From: Acidimicrobiaceae bacterium
Lineage (GTDB): Bacteria; Actinomycetota; Acidimicrobiia; Acidimicrobiales; RAAP-2
Direction: 5' to 3'
Assembly (NCBI GenBank): GCA_003131665.1
Contig: PKWA01000020.1
Coordinates: forward strand, 10,828-21,777
DNA: 10,950 nt
Shown: piece after piece, positions 1 to 6,741 of the stretch
Numbering within the stretch: position 1 is the stretch's first letter
Layout: every line of letters begins with the position of its first letter
Position numbers and translations under genes: made by a program
Notes under the pieces: model-generated
Databases searched by the model: none
What the model was told of the DNA's origin: nothing
The model's input: the letters and a program-made list of their open reading frames with translations, nothing else

Positions 1-309
1 TTCAACTACGGGGGCCGGGCCGAGATCGTCGACGCGGTACGCGAATTGGTCAAAGACAAAATCCCGGTGAAGAAGATTGACGAAAAGACGATTCGTGAGC
101 GGCTCTATCACCCCGAGCTGCCCGATCCCGACCTGGTCATTCGCACCTCGGGGGAGTATCGCATCTCGAACTTCTTGCTCTGGGAGATGGCGTACTCCGA
201 GTTGATCTTTACCGGCGTGCTCTGGCCCGACTTTCGGCGCGAAGATCTCTACGAGGCCATCGCGGAGTACCAACTACGCGAGCGACGCTTCGGTGGGGTC
301 GACAAGTGA
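1..309 (+). CDS. uppS: Isoprenyl transferase (undecaprenyl diphosphate synthase family), 3' part
   Basis: This cis-prenyltransferase condenses isopentenyl diphosphate units onto an allylic diphosphate. It makes the polyprenyl diphosphate that becomes the lipid carrier for peptidoglycan and other envelope polymers, and it acts at the cytoplasmic face of the membrane. The gene is cut by the window start; 102 C-terminal residues are visible in frame 1. They begin with the conserved FNYGGR motif and carry the family signature [14 protein letters not shown] (fragment residues 48-61). This includes the two arginines (R48, R54) and serine (S56) that bind the IPP diphosphate, and the acidic E67. The C-terminus RERRFGG is typical and complete. 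The stop codon overlaps the start of the next gene (GTGA), so translation is probably coupled. Product chain length (C55, or shorter as in some actinobacterial paralogues) cannot be told from this fragment. The family call is very secure. Confidence 0.96.
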   Translation, partial: FNYGGRAEIVDAVRELVKDKIPVKKIDEKTIRERLYHPELPDPDLVIRTSGEYRISNFLLWEMAYSELIFTGVLWPDFRREDLYEAIAEYQLRERRFGGVDK

Positions 310-521
310 GCGTGCGCCGCGCCACCCTCGTTGCCGCCATCATCTTGTACATCGCGTTGTGGGTACTGGCCCTGAATGGCGCGACGTCACTGATTGAGCC
401 GTTGATCGTACCTCTGGTCCTGGCGGAAATGATCGCTCTCGGCGTCGCGTTCACGCGATTTATGGGCCTTCCTCCGCGCGAGCAGCACTTTCAAGATCCC
501 GAGGACGGGCCTCAATCGTGA
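306..521 (+). CDS. Small two-helix membrane protein of unknown function
   Basis: This is a 71-residue protein I do not recognise by family. It starts with GTG at 306, overlapping the uppS stop by four bases. Its own stop TGA (519-521) overlaps the recO GTG start, again as GTGA. The short N-terminus is basic (VRR), followed by two hydrophobic stretches at about residues 6-23 and 29-50. The tail is polar and acidic (residues 55-71, with PPREQHF and DPEDG). This suggests a small integral inner-membrane protein with two transmembrane helices. The tight overlap on both sides argues that it is a real translated gene and not a chance reading frame. A role next to UppS at the membrane is possible but nothing in the sequence proves it. 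Confidence 0.75.
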   Translation: MSVRRATLVAAIILYIALWVLALNGATSLIEPLIVPLVLAEMIALGVAFTRFMGLPPREQHFQDPEDGPQS

Positions 522-1261
522 GAGAGATCAATGACGAAGCCGTCGTCTTAAGAACCTACAAGTCCGGCGAGGCGGATCGTGTGGTCGTGCTGTGGACGCG
601 CCACCACGGCAAGGTGCGCGTCTTGGCCAAGGGCGTAAGAAAGACGACCAGTCGAATGGGCGGTTCGCTCGAAACGCTCGCGCACGTGACCGTCGACTTG
701 GTGAAGACTCGCGGCGAGTTCTACGTCGCTCGTCATGTGCAACACCGTGAGCGCCTGGCGAACCTTCGCTCGTCGTATTCACGAATCTCGGCCGGGTACG
801 CCGTCGTCGAAGCGATTGACGCGATCCCCTCCGACGGGGTACCCGACGAGGGGATCTTCGATCTCTTGGCGCGCGTGCTGCTCACGCTGGACGACGAGTC
901 GTTCGAACCCGCGTTGGTGCCCGCGTCGTTCTACTTTCGTCTGCTGGCTCTCGACGGCTCTGAGCCGGTTGTCGAGGAGTGCGTGAACTGCGGCAGAAAG
1001 AGCCCCCTCGTCGCCTTTGACGCGCAGATTGGCGGGACGCTCTGTGACGAGTGTCGCCAGGGCGTCTCGCTTTCGCCCGACGCGTTGACACTGATTCGCC
1101 GCATGGTCGGCGGCGATCTCGCGGGCGTGTTGCGCGAGACGGATCCGCCGGGCGCGGGAGAGGTCATGGCCCTCGCCCAAGAGGCCATCGAAGTGCACTT
1201 CGGACGCCGTCTTCGAGCCCCGGGATCCGTCGCTCCGTTGATCACGCCGAGCGAGCGTTAG
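518..1261 (+). CDS. recO: DNA repair protein RecO
   Basis: RecO acts with RecR (and RecF) in the RecFOR pathway. It loads RecA on SSB-coated single-stranded DNA at gaps and anneals complementary strands, in the cytoplasm. The protein is 247 residues, normal for the family. The N-terminal OB-fold region (about 1-80) holds the typical opening EAVVLRTYKSGEADRVVVLWT and the basic stretch AKGVRKTTSRMG. The helical C-terminal domain holds a four-cysteine zinc site: C155/C158 (CVNCG) and C176/C179 (CDECR). The GTG start at 518 overlaps the upstream stop as GTGA, which fixes the start and implies translational coupling. hemW follows after 7 nt. Confidence is high from both the N-terminal motif and the zinc site. 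Confidence 0.95.
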   Translation: MREINDEAVVLRTYKSGEADRVVVLWTRHHGKVRVLAKGVRKTTSRMGGSLETLAHVTVDLVKTRGEFYVARHVQHRERLANLRSSYSRISAGYAVVEAIDAIPSDGVPDEGIFDLLARVLLTLDDESFEPALVPASFYFRLLALDGSEPVVEECVNCGRKSPLVAFDAQIGGTLCDECRQGVSLSPDALTLIRRMVGGDLAGVLRETDPPGAGEVMALAQEAIEVHFGRRLRAPGSVAPLITPSER

Positions 1262-1268
1262 GACGGCC

Positions 1269-2375
1269 TTGAAGTCTACGGTCAATAACTTCGGGGTGTA
1301 CGTACACGTACCTTTTTGTGCGCACCGATGTGACTACTGCGCCTTTGCGACGTACAGCGATCGTGACCAGTTGATGGACGATTACGTCGAGGCCGTACTC
1401 CAAGAGATTGCTCGAGCGAAGGGCGAGGGCCTTCCCGTGGCGACCTCAGTGTTCTTTGGCGGCGGCACGCCCTCGCGATTACCGGCGGATCAACTACTTC
1501 GGTTACTCGACAGCATCGAGCGAAGCGACGACGCCGAAGTCACGGTCGAGTGCAATCCCGAGGACGCGTCGCTGGAACGGCTGCGCCGCTATTTCGACGG
1601 CGGCGTGACGCGCATGAGTTTCGGTGTCCAGTCCACGCAGCCGGCGGTCTTGGCGGACTTAGGTCGCCGCCACGGCACGATGGCCCATAAAGAGGTGTCC
1701 CAAGCTGTTCACCGGGCTGGCTTTCGAACCTGGAACATGGACCTCATCGTCGGTTCGCGCGCGGAGAACCTCGACGACGTTCGCCACACGTTGGACGACT
1801 TGTTGAACCTGGAGTATCCGCCGCCGCACATCAGCTGTTACGCCTTGACGGCGGAACCGTCGACCCCCCTGGGCCGTGACCCCAGGCGACACCCCGACGA
1901 GGACGCCACCGCCGACGCCTACGACCTCGTCGGCGAGGTACTTCACGCCCACGGATATCAGTGGGAGGAGATCTCTAACTGGGCCCTACCCGGCCACGAG
2001 TGTCGTCACAACCACGTCTATTGGGACCGCGGGGACTACGTGGGCTTTGGCTCCGCGGCCCACTCGCATCAACACGGTCGCCGGTATTGGAACGTGCGCA
2101 CGCCCGACCGCTACATCGCACTCATTCAAAATGGCGAGTCGCCCCTGGGCGGTGAGGAGTTCTTGGACGAGTCGACCCAACGTTTCGAAGAAGAGTCGCT
2201 GGCCCTTCGAACCTCTCGTGGCGTCACTCTCGAAGCGTTCGATTCACTCGAAGAGATCAGGCATCTGGTGAACGTGCGCGAGGGCCAGGTGACGTTAAAA
2301 CCAAAGGCCCGTCTCGTCGCCAATCAGGTGATTGTTCGCCTCAAGAGTTCAGAGTCGTCCGGTAATCTTCTTTAA
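1269..2375 (+). CDS. hemW: Radical SAM protein HemW (heme chaperone, formerly HemN-like)
   Basis: HemW is a radical SAM protein that binds heme and is thought to deliver it to membrane cytochromes. It is often misannotated as oxygen-independent coproporphyrinogen III oxidase. The 368-residue protein has the [4Fe-4S] motif C17-x3-C21-x2-C24 followed by AF. The single-residue difference from true HemN (CxxxCxxCxC) favours HemW. The SAM-binding GGGTPS lies at residues 64-69 and SFGVQS follows further on. The HemW heme-ligand signature HNxxYW is present as HNHVYW (247-252), then GFGSAAHS. The C-terminal HemN_C region ends with the usual LVANQVIVRL. The start is TTG at 1269 with an AGGA ribosome-binding site at 1260-1263. 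The stop shares one base with the glyS ATG (TAATG). HemW is preferred over HemN on the cysteine pattern and the HNxxYW motif. Confidence 0.93.
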   Translation: MKSTVNNFGVYVHVPFCAHRCDYCAFATYSDRDQLMDDYVEAVLQEIARAKGEGLPVATSVFFGGGTPSRLPADQLLRLLDSIERSDDAEVTVECNPEDASLERLRRYFDGGVTRMSFGVQSTQPAVLADLGRRHGTMAHKEVSQAVHRAGFRTWNMDLIVGSRAENLDDVRHTLDDLLNLEYPPPHISCYALTAEPSTPLGRDPRRHPDEDATADAYDLVGEVLHAHGYQWEEISNWALPGHECRHNHVYWDRGDYVGFGSAAHSHQHGRRYWNVRTPDRYIALIQNGESPLGGEEFLDESTQRFEEESLALRTSRGVTLEAFDSLEEIRHLVNVREGQVTLKPKARLVANQVIVRLKSSESSGNLL

Positions 2376-3697
2376 TGGAGGCAACGCCCGCGCTCGACCC
2401 CGACCTGCTCGATAAGGTCACGAACCTCGCCAAACGGCGCGGCTTCATCTTTCCCTCGGCCGAAATCTACGGGGGATTTCGCTCCACCTACGACTACGGC
2501 CCCTTAGGTGTCAATCTGCTGCGCAACGTAAAGCAGGCTTGGTGGCGCGCCATGGTCCAGACCCGCGTCGACATCGTGGGTCTGGACGCTGCGATTCTTG
2601 GCCCGCCCGCGATTTGGACCGCCTCCGGTCACCTTGAAACCTTCACTGATCCGCTGGTGGACTGTCTTAAGTGCAAGGAACGCTGGCGCGAAGACAAGAT
2701 TGACGGCGTCTGTCCGAACTGCGGCTCGACCCAGTTCACGGCGCCACGGGCCTTCAATCTCATGTTTAAGACCCAGGCGGGCCCCGTCGAGGGCGAGGGT
2801 TCGACCGCGTACCTACGTCCCGAAACGGCCCAGGGCATCTTCACCAACTTCGCGAACGTGCTCTCAACGGTGCGAAAAAAGCCGCCCTTTGGCATCGCAC
2901 AAATCGGCAAGTCGTTTCGCAACGAGATCACGCCCCAAAACTTCGTCTTTCGAACGCGGGAGTTCGAGCAGATGGAGATGGAGTACTTCGTGCCCCCGGC
3001 CGACGCCGAAGAGTGGTATCGCTACTGGATCGCGACGCGTCTCGCGTGGTACGTCGACCTCGGCATTCCCGAAGCCATGCTCCGCCTGCACGAACACGCA
3101 AAGGAAGACCTCTCGCACTACTCCAAGGGCACCACGGACGTGGAGTTCTTCTTCCCGTGGGGCTTTGATGAACTGGAAGGCATCGCCAATCGCGGCGACT
3201 ACGACTTAACCCAACACTCGAAGCACTCGGGAGTGGCGCTGGACTACTTTGATCAGTCGACCAACGAGCGCTACACGCCGTACGTCATCGAACCCGCGGC
3301 CGGCGCCACGCGCGCGATGATGGCCTTTTTGTTATCCGCGTACCACGAGGACGTCGTCGAAGGCGAAACGCGCACGGTCCTGCGCCTGGACTGGCGACTC
3401 GCGCCCTACCAGGTCGCGGTGTTACCCCTGTCTAAGAAGCCCGAACTCGAGAGCGTGTCGGGTGAGGTCTTGAGCATCTTGCAGCCCCACTACATGTGCG
3501 ACTACGACGTGACTCAGTCCATCGGTCGGCGTTATCGACGCCAAGATGAAGTTGGCACCCCGTTTTGTGTCACGGTTGACTTTGATACGTTGAGTGATCG
3601 CGCCGTCACCGTGCGCGACCGCGACACGACCTCACAGGTACGCGTGCCACTCGAAGGACTGATTAGCCACCTGCGCGACGTCACGGGAGAAAGTTAG
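2375..3697 (+). CDS. glyS: Glycyl-tRNA synthetase, single-chain class II (alpha2 type)
   Basis: This enzyme charges tRNA-Gly with glycine using ATP, in the cytoplasm. At 440 residues it is the alpha2, eukaryote/archaeal-like form (glyQS type) used by Actinobacteria, Deinococcus-Thermus and low-GC mycoplasmas, not the alpha2beta2 GlyQ/GlyS of Proteobacteria. The N-terminal FIFPSAEIYGG and DYGPLG segments are typical. A four-cysteine zinc insertion is visible as C97/C100 (CLKC) and C113/C116 (CPNC). YLRPETAQGIF follows (147-157). Class II motif 2 is at 181-205 (begins FRNEITP). Motif 3 is PAAGATRAMMAFL. The C-terminal anticodon-binding domain starts around LAPYQVAVLPL and ends with GTPFCVTVDFDT and VTVRDRDT. 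The ATG shares a base with the hemW stop, so expression probably depends on coupling; no strong Shine-Dalgarno is seen. The gene symbol varies between annotations (glyS or glyQS). Confidence 0.96.
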   Translation: MEATPALDPDLLDKVTNLAKRRGFIFPSAEIYGGFRSTYDYGPLGVNLLRNVKQAWWRAMVQTRVDIVGLDAAILGPPAIWTASGHLETFTDPLVDCLKCKERWREDKIDGVCPNCGSTQFTAPRAFNLMFKTQAGPVEGEGSTAYLRPETAQGIFTNFANVLSTVRKKPPFGIAQIGKSFRNEITPQNFVFRTREFEQMEMEYFVPPADAEEWYRYWIATRLAWYVDLGIPEAMLRLHEHAKEDLSHYSKGTTDVEFFFPWGFDELEGIANRGDYDLTQHSKHSGVALDYFDQSTNERYTPYVIEPAAGATRAMMAFLLSAYHEDVVEGETRTVLRLDWRLAPYQVAVLPLSKKPELESVSGEVLSILQPHYMCDYDVTQSIGRRYRRQDEVGTPFCVTVDFDTLSDRAVTVRDRDTTSQVRVPLEGLISHLRDVTGES

Positions 3698-3699
3698 GC

Positions 3700-4437
3700 G
3701 TGAGCGACGGACGCGGTCTCAAGTTCGGAACCGTCGCTGAAAGTTACGACCGGTACCGACCGGGTCCGCCGAGCGAGACGGCCGATCTTTTAGGTGATCT
3801 CGCCGGCCTCGAGGTTCTCGAGGTGGGCGCGGGCACCGGAAAGTTCACTCGACCTCTGCTCGAACTGGGTGCCATCGTCAGCATTGTCGAACCAGACGTC
3901 GACATGCGCCGGGTACTGGTTCGACAGAGCCCTGAGGTGCTCGTACTCGAAGGGCGCGCCGAGGAGTTGCCGGTCGTGGAGAGCTCCTTTGACGTAGTCG
4001 TCTCCTCGTCGGCGTGGCACTGGTTCACCCAGCCCGACGCCACCAATGAGTTCGCGCGGGTGCTGCGCGACGACGGAGTCATTTTCGTGTTGTGGAACGG
4101 ATTCAGTCGGGACGTACCCTGGGTCGCCGAGCTGACGAAGTTCCGTCAGCGTCCCGATGACGTGAACGCCCGGCCTCGAGGGTGGAGCGCCAAGTTCGAT
4201 CCCGATGGCTCCTTCGTGGACGCGCGCGACGTGTCACTGAATTGGACCTGGACGCGCACGATCGACGAGGTGGTCGGACTCTTTGGCACGTACTCGGGCG
4301 CCATCATCCAAAGTGACGAGAATCGCCACACCATGGAGCGACTGGTGCGAGAACGTCTGAACGAGCACGTGGGTGAGGGTGTGGTGGATCTGCCCATGAC
4401 ACTTCGCGGTACGACGGCGCGACGCCGACCTCGCTGA
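3700..4437 (+). CDS. Class I SAM-dependent methyltransferase (Methyltransf_11-like), substrate unknown
   Basis: This 245-residue protein has the Rossmann-like SAM-binding fold. Motif I is VLEVGAGTG (39-47). An acidic residue at the end of strand 2 (E64 in SIVEPD) would contact the SAM ribose. Motif IV is FDVVVSSSAWHWF (97-109), and a post-motif helix with FARVLRDDG follows. The N-terminus FGTVAESYDRYRPGPP is typical of small-molecule or ubiquinone-type methyltransferases of the UbiE/Methyltransf_11 group. The C-terminal half is variable and gives no clue to the substrate. GTG starts two nucleotides after the glyS stop, with GGAGA (3686-3690) as a likely ribosome-binding site, so it is the last gene of the + cluster. 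It converges on the thioesterase with a 13-bp gap and no clear intrinsic terminator. It is not an obvious rRNA or tRNA methyltransferase. Confidence 0.85.
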   Translation: MSDGRGLKFGTVAESYDRYRPGPPSETADLLGDLAGLEVLEVGAGTGKFTRPLLELGAIVSIVEPDVDMRRVLVRQSPEVLVLEGRAEELPVVESSFDVVVSSSAWHWFTQPDATNEFARVLRDDGVIFVLWNGFSRDVPWVAELTKFRQRPDDVNARPRGWSAKFDPDGSFVDARDVSLNWTWTRTIDEVVGLFGTYSGAIIQSDENRHTMERLVRERLNEHVGEGVVDLPMTLRGTTARRRPR

Positions 4438-4450
4438 ACGCGCAGAGAGG

Positions 4451-4873
4451 TTAGGTTGTCGCGCGCGGCGGTATCGAATAGGTGACTTGCGCCTTGGCGA
4501 CCAGATCGCTCGAGCCCCGAGAGAAGAGTTCGACATCGACGACGGCGAGGTGGCGTCCGAGTTTGATCAGTCGGGCCCGCGCCATCAGGTCGGTGAGTTC
4601 GGGCTTACGGAGAAAGTCGATATGCAGACTCGTCGTGACCGCAAGTAACACCGGCCCGATGTGCGCCAAGATGATCAGCCACGCCGAGTTATCGGCGAGG
4701 GCCATCATGGTGGGGCCTGACAACGTGCCTCCGGGCCGCGAGTTGCGGGTACTGACCGACTGGGACATCACGAGCGTGTCGCCCTCGAGTGATTCGATAC
4801 GTGGAGCCTCGAAATCGGGAAACGCCTCGTTGACAATGCCTTCGAGCTCGTCGATGGAAAGGAGTGGCGTCAC
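4451..4873 (-). CDS. PaaI-like hotdog-fold acyl-CoA thioesterase
   Basis: This is a 140-residue single hotdog-domain protein, the usual size for PaaI/YbgC-type thioesterases, which hydrolyse acyl-CoA to free acid and CoA in the cytoplasm, commonly as tetramers. The conserved segment RPGGTLSGPTMMALAD (46-61) corresponds to the central helix region. The aspartate D61 sits where PaaI-type enzymes carry their catalytic acid. It is followed by the strand TSLHIDFLRK (81-90) and a late strand AKAQVTYSI. The variant with PGG and SGP instead of the usual HGG is shared by a subgroup of putative thioesterases (family knowledge). The GTG start at 4873 directly abuts the permease stop codon with zero spacing, so it is probably translated from the ABC transporter mRNA. 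The acyl substrate is unknown. A link to the exporter is inferred only from gene order. Confidence 0.83.
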   Translation of the reverse strand: MTPLLSIDELEGIVNEAFPDFEAPRIESLEGDTLVMSQSVSTRNSRPGGTLSGPTMMALADNSAWLIILAHIGPVLLAVTTSLHIDFLRKPELTDLMARARLIKLGRHLAVVDVELFSRGSSDLVAKAQVTYSIPPRATT

Positions 4874-5671
4874 CTAGGCGGTCTTGCGGTAGCGATTGAC
4901 GGCCAACGGCGCGAGTACGAGGACCGCCCCGAGCGCCCACGCAAGAGAGATCCAGGTGGAGGATCCGTGGGGCGTGCCGAGCATGAGGCCGCGAACGGCG
5001 GTCGCAGTTTGGCTCACCGGCTGGTTGATGGCGAAAGGTCGGAGCCAGCCGGGCATCGATAGGACGGGTACGAAGCACGACGACGCGAAGGTGAGTGGAA
5101 AGATGATCGGAAAGACCATCGCCTGGGCCGCTTCGGCGTTCGGGGCGGCCAGTCCGACAAAGGCGAAGCCCCACGAGAGGCAGTACGCAAAGATCAACAT
5201 CAAGAGGCTCGCTTGGATGTATTCAATGAATCCGCCGTGAGGGCGAAAGGCCACGAGAAACCCGACGCCCGTGACGACGAGCAGGACCAAGACGTTGCGA
5301 AACAGGTCCGAGACGGTGCGCCCGGCCAGTACCGCCAAACGCGCCATGGGTAGCGCACGAAATCGTTCGATGAGACCCTTTTGCAGGTCTTCGGCGAGTC
5401 CGACCGCGGTACCGACCGCACCAAAGATCATCGTCTGGACCAGAATCCCCGGAATCAGATAGTTGACGTAGGAGCCGCCCGGGACTCTGATGACGCCGCC
5501 AAAAACGTAACGGAAAAGAATCACGAACATGATCGGTTGGATGATTAAGAAGACCATCTGAGTGGGTATTCGAGCGAGGGTCAGTAGGTTTCGTCGAGCG
5601 ATCGTGAGCACGTCGCTGGCGGCCCATCGCAGTGGCGAGTGCGTCGATGTCGAGGCCGGAAGAGTGCTCAC
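4874..5671 (-). CDS. ABC-2 type transporter permease, DrrB-like
   Basis: This is a 265-residue inner-membrane permease of the ABC-2 family, related to the daunorubicin-resistance subunit DrrB. About six hydrophobic segments can be seen, at roughly 38-58, 70-92, 122-142, 151-174, 184-204 and 240-258. A cytoplasmic coupling segment carries the family motif DLQKGLIERFRALPMAR (95-111). Late in the protein PVSQTATAVRGLM matches the conserved ABC-2 tail region (N-P-V-S...R). It would pair with the upstream ATPase to export a lipophilic compound or an envelope component. The GTG start at 5671 overlaps the ATPase stop (GTGA), so the two subunits are probably made in equal amounts. The substrate cannot be read from the sequence, and drug export is only one possibility. 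Confidence 0.9.
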   Translation of the reverse strand: MSTLPASTSTHSPLRWAASDVLTIARRNLLTLARIPTQMVFLIIQPIMFVILFRYVFGGVIRVPGGSYVNYLIPGILVQTMIFGAVGTAVGLAEDLQKGLIERFRALPMARLAVLAGRTVSDLFRNVLVLLVVTGVGFLVAFRPHGGFIEYIQASLLMLIFAYCLSWGFAFVGLAAPNAEAAQAMVFPIIFPLTFASSCFVPVLSMPGWLRPFAINQPVSQTATAVRGLMLGTPHGSSTWISLAWALGAVLVLAPLAVNRYRKTA

Positions 5672-6672
5672 GCGCGGGCCTTTCGCCGCCCACGTTGCTC
5701 TTCGGGCACCTCGTCGTCTATCGAGAGATCCTCGGCTTTGTGGCCAGTCAAGTTGAGAAAGACGTCATCGAGACTTGGCTCCCGCAATGCCAATCCGCTC
5801 AGGGATATGGCTGCCGCGTCGATTCGTCGTAGTGCATCAGCGGTGACGTTGGGACCGTCTTCCACGGTGAGTTCAATCACGGTGCCTTCGATGTTGGCCG
5901 GATGAGCCGAGAGGTCGGCGAGCAGGGGCTTTGCGCGAAGTGCGGCGTCGGTCGACGTAAAGGTAAGGGCGAGAACGGTGGTGCCCATCTGAGCCTTCAG
6001 TTGGGCGGAGGTGCCCTCGGCGATGATCTTGCCGTGGTCGAGCACCACGAGCTGCTTGGCGAGGCGATCGGCCTCGTCCAGATATTGGGTGGTGAGTAGT
6101 ACCGTGGTGCCGCCTTCGACGAGATGTTCGATGATGGACCAGAGGTCTTGGCGACTCTGGGGGTCCAGTCCTGTCGTTGGTTCGTCGAGAAAGAGAATGG
6201 GCGGATCCGCCACGAGCGCGGCCGCCAGGTCAAGCCGTCGTCGCATGCCGCCCGAGTACGTTGTCGTGGTGCGGTTAGCGGCATGACTTAGGCCGAAGTC
6301 TTCCAGCAGTTGTCGCGACTTCGCCACGACGTAGGACTTGTTCAAGTGGTTCAGCAATCCGACCATCCGAAGATTCTCAAAGCCCGTCAGATTCTCATCT
6401 ACCGTGGCGTTCTGTCCGGCCAGACCGATGTGTCGGCGAACCTGGTTGGGCTGCTTGACAACATCAAAGCCTGCCACCGTCGCGCTGCCACTAGTTGGCA
6501 AGAGAATGGTGGACAAGATTCGTATCATGGTGGTCTTACCCGAGCCGTTGGGACCGAGGAGTCCAAAGACCTGTCCGGTGGGAACCTGGAGCGACACGTC
6601 GTCGAGGGCGCGAACTTCACCGTCGCTGTAGGTGCGAACGAGATTGAATACCTCTACGGCGAATTCGGGCAT
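5668..6672 (-). CDS. ABC transporter ATP-binding protein, DrrA-like
   Basis: This is a 334-residue nucleotide-binding subunit. Walker A is GPNGSGKTT (40-48) and the Q-loop is Q87. The signature is YSGGM (139-143), a mild variant of LSGGQ. Walker B is ILFLDEP (159-165), followed by TTGLDP. The H-loop position is glutamine (TTQYLDEAD, Q196), as in the DrrA group. The C-terminal extension contains LREPSLDDVFLNLTG, a DrrA-family hallmark thought to regulate ATPase function. The last 20 or so residues are charged (EDLSIDDEVPEEQRGRRKA). The reading frame stays open upstream to 6864, but homology begins at the ATG at 6672 (MPEFAVEVFNLVRTY). An upstream start would run into dnaG, and a TAAACT box sits 7 nt before this ATG, so I chose 6672. 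It forms an exporter with the adjacent permease. Confidence 0.92.
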   Translation of the reverse strand: MPEFAVEVFNLVRTYSDGEVRALDDVSLQVPTGQVFGLLGPNGSGKTTMIRILSTILLPTSGSATVAGFDVVKQPNQVRRHIGLAGQNATVDENLTGFENLRMVGLLNHLNKSYVVAKSRQLLEDFGLSHAANRTTTTYSGGMRRRLDLAAALVADPPILFLDEPTTGLDPQSRQDLWSIIEHLVEGGTTVLLTTQYLDEADRLAKQLVVLDHGKIIAEGTSAQLKAQMGTTVLALTFTSTDAALRAKPLLADLSAHPANIEGTVIELTVEDGPNVTADALRRIDAAAISLSGLALREPSLDDVFLNLTGHKAEDLSIDDEVPEEQRGRRKARA

Positions 6673-6679
6673 AGCGAGC

Positions 6680-6685
6680 AGTTTA
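6680..6685 (-). promoter_or_regulatory. Putative -10 box of the ABC transporter operon (leaderless start)
   Basis: On the - strand the hexamer TAAACT matches the actinobacterial -10 pattern TANNNT. It ends seven bases before the ATPase ATG at 6672. That spacing would place transcription start at or next to the A of the ATG, giving a leaderless mRNA, a common arrangement in Actinobacteria. No Shine-Dalgarno sequence precedes this ATG, which fits. No good -35 hexamer is seen 16-18 bases upstream, so the call rests on the -10 and its spacing. Confidence 0.45.
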
Positions 6686-6729
6686 GAGAACCGCCCGAGG
6701 TACTCGGCGCGCCGATGACAGAGAACCGG

Positions 6730-6735
6730 TACTTT
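6730..6735 (+). promoter_or_regulatory. Putative -10 box of the dnaG-sigma operon (leaderless start)
   Basis: TACTTT matches TANNNT and ends six bases before the dnaG ATG at 6742. This again predicts a transcript beginning at the start codon. No Shine-Dalgarno is present before 6742. The box lies downstream of the alternative in-frame ATG at 6715, so if it is the promoter then 6742 is the true start. A -35 element is not evident. Confidence 0.45.
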
Positions 6736-6741
6736 CTTTCC

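Noticed and set aside
4438..4450. Bidirectional terminator between the convergent methyltransferase and thioesterase genes
   Set aside because: The gap is only 13 bases and shows no inverted repeat or T-tract, nor does the immediate flank.
6310..6741. Upstream extension of dnaG to 6310, which would give a 757-residue protein
   Set aside because: The extra 144 residues are antisense to the ABC ATPase gene and have no primase homology. The family N-terminus starts at 6742.
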